From Candidatus Latescibacterota bacterium (lineage in GTDB: Bacteria > Latescibacterota > UBA2968 > GCA-2709665): a DNA stretch of 8,076 nucleotides. This document shows positions 5,943 to 8,076 of the stretch, piece after piece (the first letter of the stretch is position 1; each line of letters opens with the position of its first letter). The position numbers and the translations under genes were made by a program. The notes under the pieces were generated by a model. The model saw only the letters and a program-made list of their open reading frames with translations, ran no database searches and had not been told where the DNA came from. The stretch spans positions 1 to 8,076 of the forward strand of contig JASLMQ010000081.1 of assembly GCA_030746455.1 (NCBI GenBank), written 5' to 3'.

Positions 5943-6036
5943 CATCGCATGGTTGACGGGGCCGAATGTCGGGAGGATGCATTCTGGAGTGACACTCTAG
6001 CAGCAGTGGGGTGTTACATCGGTGGAAGCAGGAAGA

Positions 6037-6513
6037 ATGGACATCGAGGAACTCTACAGACGATTCGGGCCGATGGTCGTGAGACGATGCCGACAGCTGC
6101 TCCGCGACGAGGATGACGCGAACGACGTTGCGCAGGACGTCTTCGTCCAGCTGATTCGGAACCAGGGACGGCTGAGAGACGACTATCCGTCGAGCCTGCT
6201 GTATCGAATCGCCACGAACCTCTGCCTGAACCGTATCCGAGACCGCCAGCGAATGCTGGAAGACCGTGTCGAAGATGACATACTCTCCAGCATCGCAAGC
6301 TCCGATGTGGACGAACGGCAACTTGAGGCCCGGAGCATCCTCGATCGACTCTTCAGAGGACAGCTCGAGTCGACGCGCACAATGGCCGTTCTCTACTACG
6401 TGGATGGACTGACGCTGGAAGAAGTGGCGGAGGAAGTGGGGATGTCCGTGTCCGGCGTGCGGAAGCGTCTGCGAGGACTGCGGGGAAGCCTGAAGGACCT
6501 GGAGGAGCCATGA
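6037..6513 (+). CDS. ECF-type sigma-70 family RNA polymerase sigma factor
   Basis: The ATG at 6037 has AGGAAG close upstream and gives the usual ECF opening MDIEELYRRFGPMV. A GTG at 6022 is an alternative. The 158-residue protein contains only regions 2 and 4. Region 2 spans about 5-70, with DANDVAQDVFVQLI (28-41) for core RNA polymerase binding and LYRIATNLCLNRIRDRQR (55-72) for -10 recognition. A short linker follows, then region 4 (about 96-153) with the helix-turn-helix LTLEEVAEEVGMSVSGVRKRL (126-146) for -35 recognition. It directs transcription of a dedicated regulon. Its stop codon overlaps the next gene's ATG by 4 bases, indicating translational coupling with a cognate regulator. The target promoters are unknown. 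Confidence 0.93.
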   Translation: MDIEELYRRFGPMVVRRCRQLLRDEDDANDVAQDVFVQLIRNQGRLRDDYPSSLLYRIATNLCLNRIRDRQRMLEDRVEDDILSSIASSDVDERQLEARSILDRLFRGQLESTRTMAVLYYVDGLTLEEVAEEVGMSVSGVRKRLRGLRGSLKDLEEP

Positions 6514-7280
6514 ACCGGGACAACGAACACGCGATCTTAGAGCTCAAGCTGGAGCGGTACGTGGCCGCAGACCTGCCCCAGGAAGAGATGGACCGGATCC
6601 ACAGACTGGTCGAATCCGACGCTTACCTGAGAAATCGGGTAGACGCGCTCGTGCGATCGAACGAAGAGATCCTCGAGGAGCGCCCCCCGGCGTGGGTCGC
6701 CCGTCAGATCAGGATGCGTCTCGAGGGTGAGCCCGCTGAGCCATCGGGCGCCGTCTGGTGGAAGTGGGCGCTGCCGGTCGTCCCGATCGCGGCTGCGGTC
6801 ATCCTGATGGTGATGAGTTACGACACAATCGATCGATCCCCGTGGACCGGCATCAAGGGTCTGGAGCCAACGCTCGTGCTCTATCGTCAGTCGGACCGCG
6901 GGGCGGAAAGGCTTGCCGACGGGGTGAGCGCGGCCCAGGGCGATCGGATCCAGATCGTCTACAACGCGGCGGGAAAGCGGCACGGCGTCATCTTTTCGGT
7001 CGACGGACGAGGCCAGATCACGCAGCATCTTCCGGAGCGGGGAGACCGTTCGGTCGAACTCCGCCCGGGTAGGCTCGATACGCTGGATTTCGCCTACCGG
7101 TTGGACGACGCGCCGCGGTTGGAGCGATTCTACCAGATCGCCGCGGACTCGGCGTTCGAGGCCCGTCCGATCCTCGACGCCGCTCGTGAAGCCGCCCTGA
7201 ATGACACGGTGACAGCATCACGTCCACTTCCACTGCCATCCGGATACAGCCAACACGTCAAGACGTTGACAAAGGAGTAG
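6510..7280 (+). CDS. Single-pass membrane putative anti-sigma factor
   Basis: The gene starts in an ATGA overlap with the sigma factor stop. Residues 1-84 are cytosolic, charged and helical (for example LELKLERYVAADLPQEEMDR at 10-29), as in sigma-binding anti-sigma domains. One transmembrane segment lies at about 85-103 (ALPVVPIAAAVILMVM). The rest (about 104-256) is predicted to be periplasmic and mostly beta (LVLYRQ at 122-127, RIQIVYNAAG at 146-155, GVIFSVDGRGQI at 159-170), resembling the DUF4384-type domains found beside bacterial caspases. The protein has no cysteine, so the zinc HxxxCxxC motif of the common ZAS anti-sigma class is missing. The role is inferred from position, topology and helical N-terminus. 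The gene's last bases carry the SD of the caspase gene. Confidence 0.75.
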   Translation: MNRDNEHAILELKLERYVAADLPQEEMDRIHRLVESDAYLRNRVDALVRSNEEILEERPPAWVARQIRMRLEGEPAEPSGAVWWKWALPVVPIAAAVILMVMSYDTIDRSPWTGIKGLEPTLVLYRQSDRGAERLADGVSAAQGDRIQIVYNAAGKRHGVIFSVDGRGQITQHLPERGDRSVELRPGRLDTLDFAYRLDDAPRLERFYQIAADSAFEARPILDAAREAALNDTVTASRPLPLPSGYSQHVKTLTKE

Positions 7281-7284
7281 CGCC

Positions 7285-8076
7285 GTGACCTGCCAAACTG
7301 CCTTTTCCAGAATGGGTATCTGGCTTATCGCTCTGGCGACTTTGGCCTCGGGCCCGGCCGAGGGAGCAACAGTTGAACGTTTGGTCCTTGCGGCCGGCGC
7401 GAACAACGGGGGCAAGGAGCGCGCGTCGCTGAGGTACGCGATCTCGGACGCGGAGCACTTCACGCGTGTGATGGAAGGGATGGGGGGGGTCGAGCCGGAT
7501 CGACGCATCCTGTTGAAGGAACCGCGTGTGGGTGATCTGTCCAGTGCGTTGAGTCAGGTCAAGGAAACCGTCCGGCAAACACGGAAGCCCGGGGACCGTG
7601 TGGAGCTCATCTTCTACTACTCCAAACATGCGGACGAGACCGGCTTGCTTCTCGGAGGGGATCGCCTCACCTATCAGTCCCTGCGTGACCAGCTCGACGC
7701 GGTTCAGGCGGACGTGCACATCACCGTCCTGGATGCCTGTGCGTCGGGCGCCATCACGCGCATCAAGGGCGGCGACCGGCAGAAGGCGTTTCTTGTGGAC
7801 GAATCTTCTCAGATGCGCGGGCACGCGTTCCTCACGTCGAGCTCCGAGGATGAGGTCGCGCAGGAATCCGATGTCATTGGAGGGTCTTACTTCACGCACC
7901 ACCTGGTGTCCGGTCTTCGAGGTGCCGCGGACTTCTCCGGCGACGGCAAGGTCACCCTCGGGGAAGCGTATCAGCATGCCTTCCACGAAACGCTCGCGCA
8001 AACAACGGACACACGGTCGAGCGCCCAGCATCCCGCCTACGACATCAACCTCGCGGGGACCGGTGACTTCGTCATG
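7285..8076 (+). CDS. Secreted caspase-fold (peptidase C14) protease, 3' end outside the window
   Basis: The frame is open from GTG at 7285 to the last base (264 codons). AAAGGAG (7271-7277) lies 7 bases upstream, inside the end of the preceding gene. The first ATG (7312) has no SD. Residues 1-28 form a signal peptide (R9, hydrophobic 11-22, cleavage near AEG/A). The caspase domain covers about 32-264. The catalytic His is H115 in FYYSKHADE, and the catalytic Cys is C152 in TVLDACASG. RGHAFLTSSSEDEVAQESD (178-196) and GGSYFTHHLVSGLRGAAD (199-216) match the caspase-like family of myxobacteria and relatives. DFSGDGKVTLGE (216-227) is a complete EF-hand-type calcium loop. The usual YYSGH has Lys for Gly before the His. 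Family members commonly continue into further C-terminal domains, here not visible. Substrate unknown; export suggests the periplasm or outside. Confidence 0.9.
   Translation, partial: MTCQTAFSRMGIWLIALATLASGPAEGATVERLVLAAGANNGGKERASLRYAISDAEHFTRVMEGMGGVEPDRRILLKEPRVGDLSSALSQVKETVRQTRKPGDRVELIFYYSKHADETGLLLGGDRLTYQSLRDQLDAVQADVHITVLDACASGAITRIKGGDRQKAFLVDESSQMRGHAFLTSSSEDEVAQESDVIGGSYFTHHLVSGLRGAADFSGDGKVTLGEAYQHAFHETLAQTTDTRSSAQHPAYDINLAGTGDFVM

Noticed and set aside
7258..8031. Minus-strand 257-residue open frame at the right end
   Set aside because: It is antisense to the caspase gene, whose His and Cys motifs, signal peptide and SD are clear.
1..8076. CRISPR array or cas genes next to the sigma/caspase operon
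   Set aside because: No regularly spaced direct repeats and no Cas-type proteins were seen; the protease has a signal peptide, unlike CRISPR-linked cytosolic proteases.

Overview
The window looks like chromosomal DNA from a GC-rich bacterium with strong Shine-Dalgarno signals. One site, on the minus strand near 3496, matches the bacterial anti-SD over about 12 bases. The gene content (a myxobacterial or Gemmatimonas-style secreted caspase, an ECF sigma factor, a DUF4097 lipoprotein, a DUF4143 ATPase) suggests a Gram-negative environmental lineage such as Deltaproteobacteria/Myxococcota, Gemmatimonadota or a candidate FCB-group phylum. The sequence alone does not settle the phylum.

Left part (1-1670). 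The window opens in the 3' end of a plus-strand tRNA gene, followed by a strong hairpin. The same tRNA 3' end plus hairpin occurs again at about 1573-1648. A single minus-strand gene lies between the copies: an AAA ATPase with a DUF4143 nuclease-like C-terminus, driven by an AT-rich, near-consensus promoter. The layout resembles a small tRNA-targeted insertion or its remnant, with the repeats as candidate att sites. No integrase is present.

Middle part (1685-4815). Two minus-strand genes follow: a class I SAM-dependent methyltransferase and, downstream of it, a six-helix membrane protein of unknown function. Well upstream of them is a near-consensus sigma-70 promoter (3531-3558) feeding a very strong ribosome binding site and an 18-codon ORF, which may be a leader peptide or a remnant gene. 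On the plus strand, after a 630-bp region poor in genes, is an acetoacetate decarboxylase-family enzyme. A hairpin related to the earlier two separates it from the convergent gene that follows.

Right part (4865-8076). A minus-strand DUF4097 lipoprotein is divergent from a tightly packed plus-strand operon: ECF sigma factor, then a single-pass membrane putative anti-sigma factor (4-bp overlap), then a secreted caspase-fold protease (4-bp gap, its SD lying inside the previous gene) that runs off the window. The arrangement suggests a signalling unit in which a periplasmic caspase and a membrane anti-sigma factor control a dedicated sigma factor. Cleavage of the anti-sigma by the caspase is a hypothesis, not something the sequence shows. 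This operon is the most interesting part of the window.
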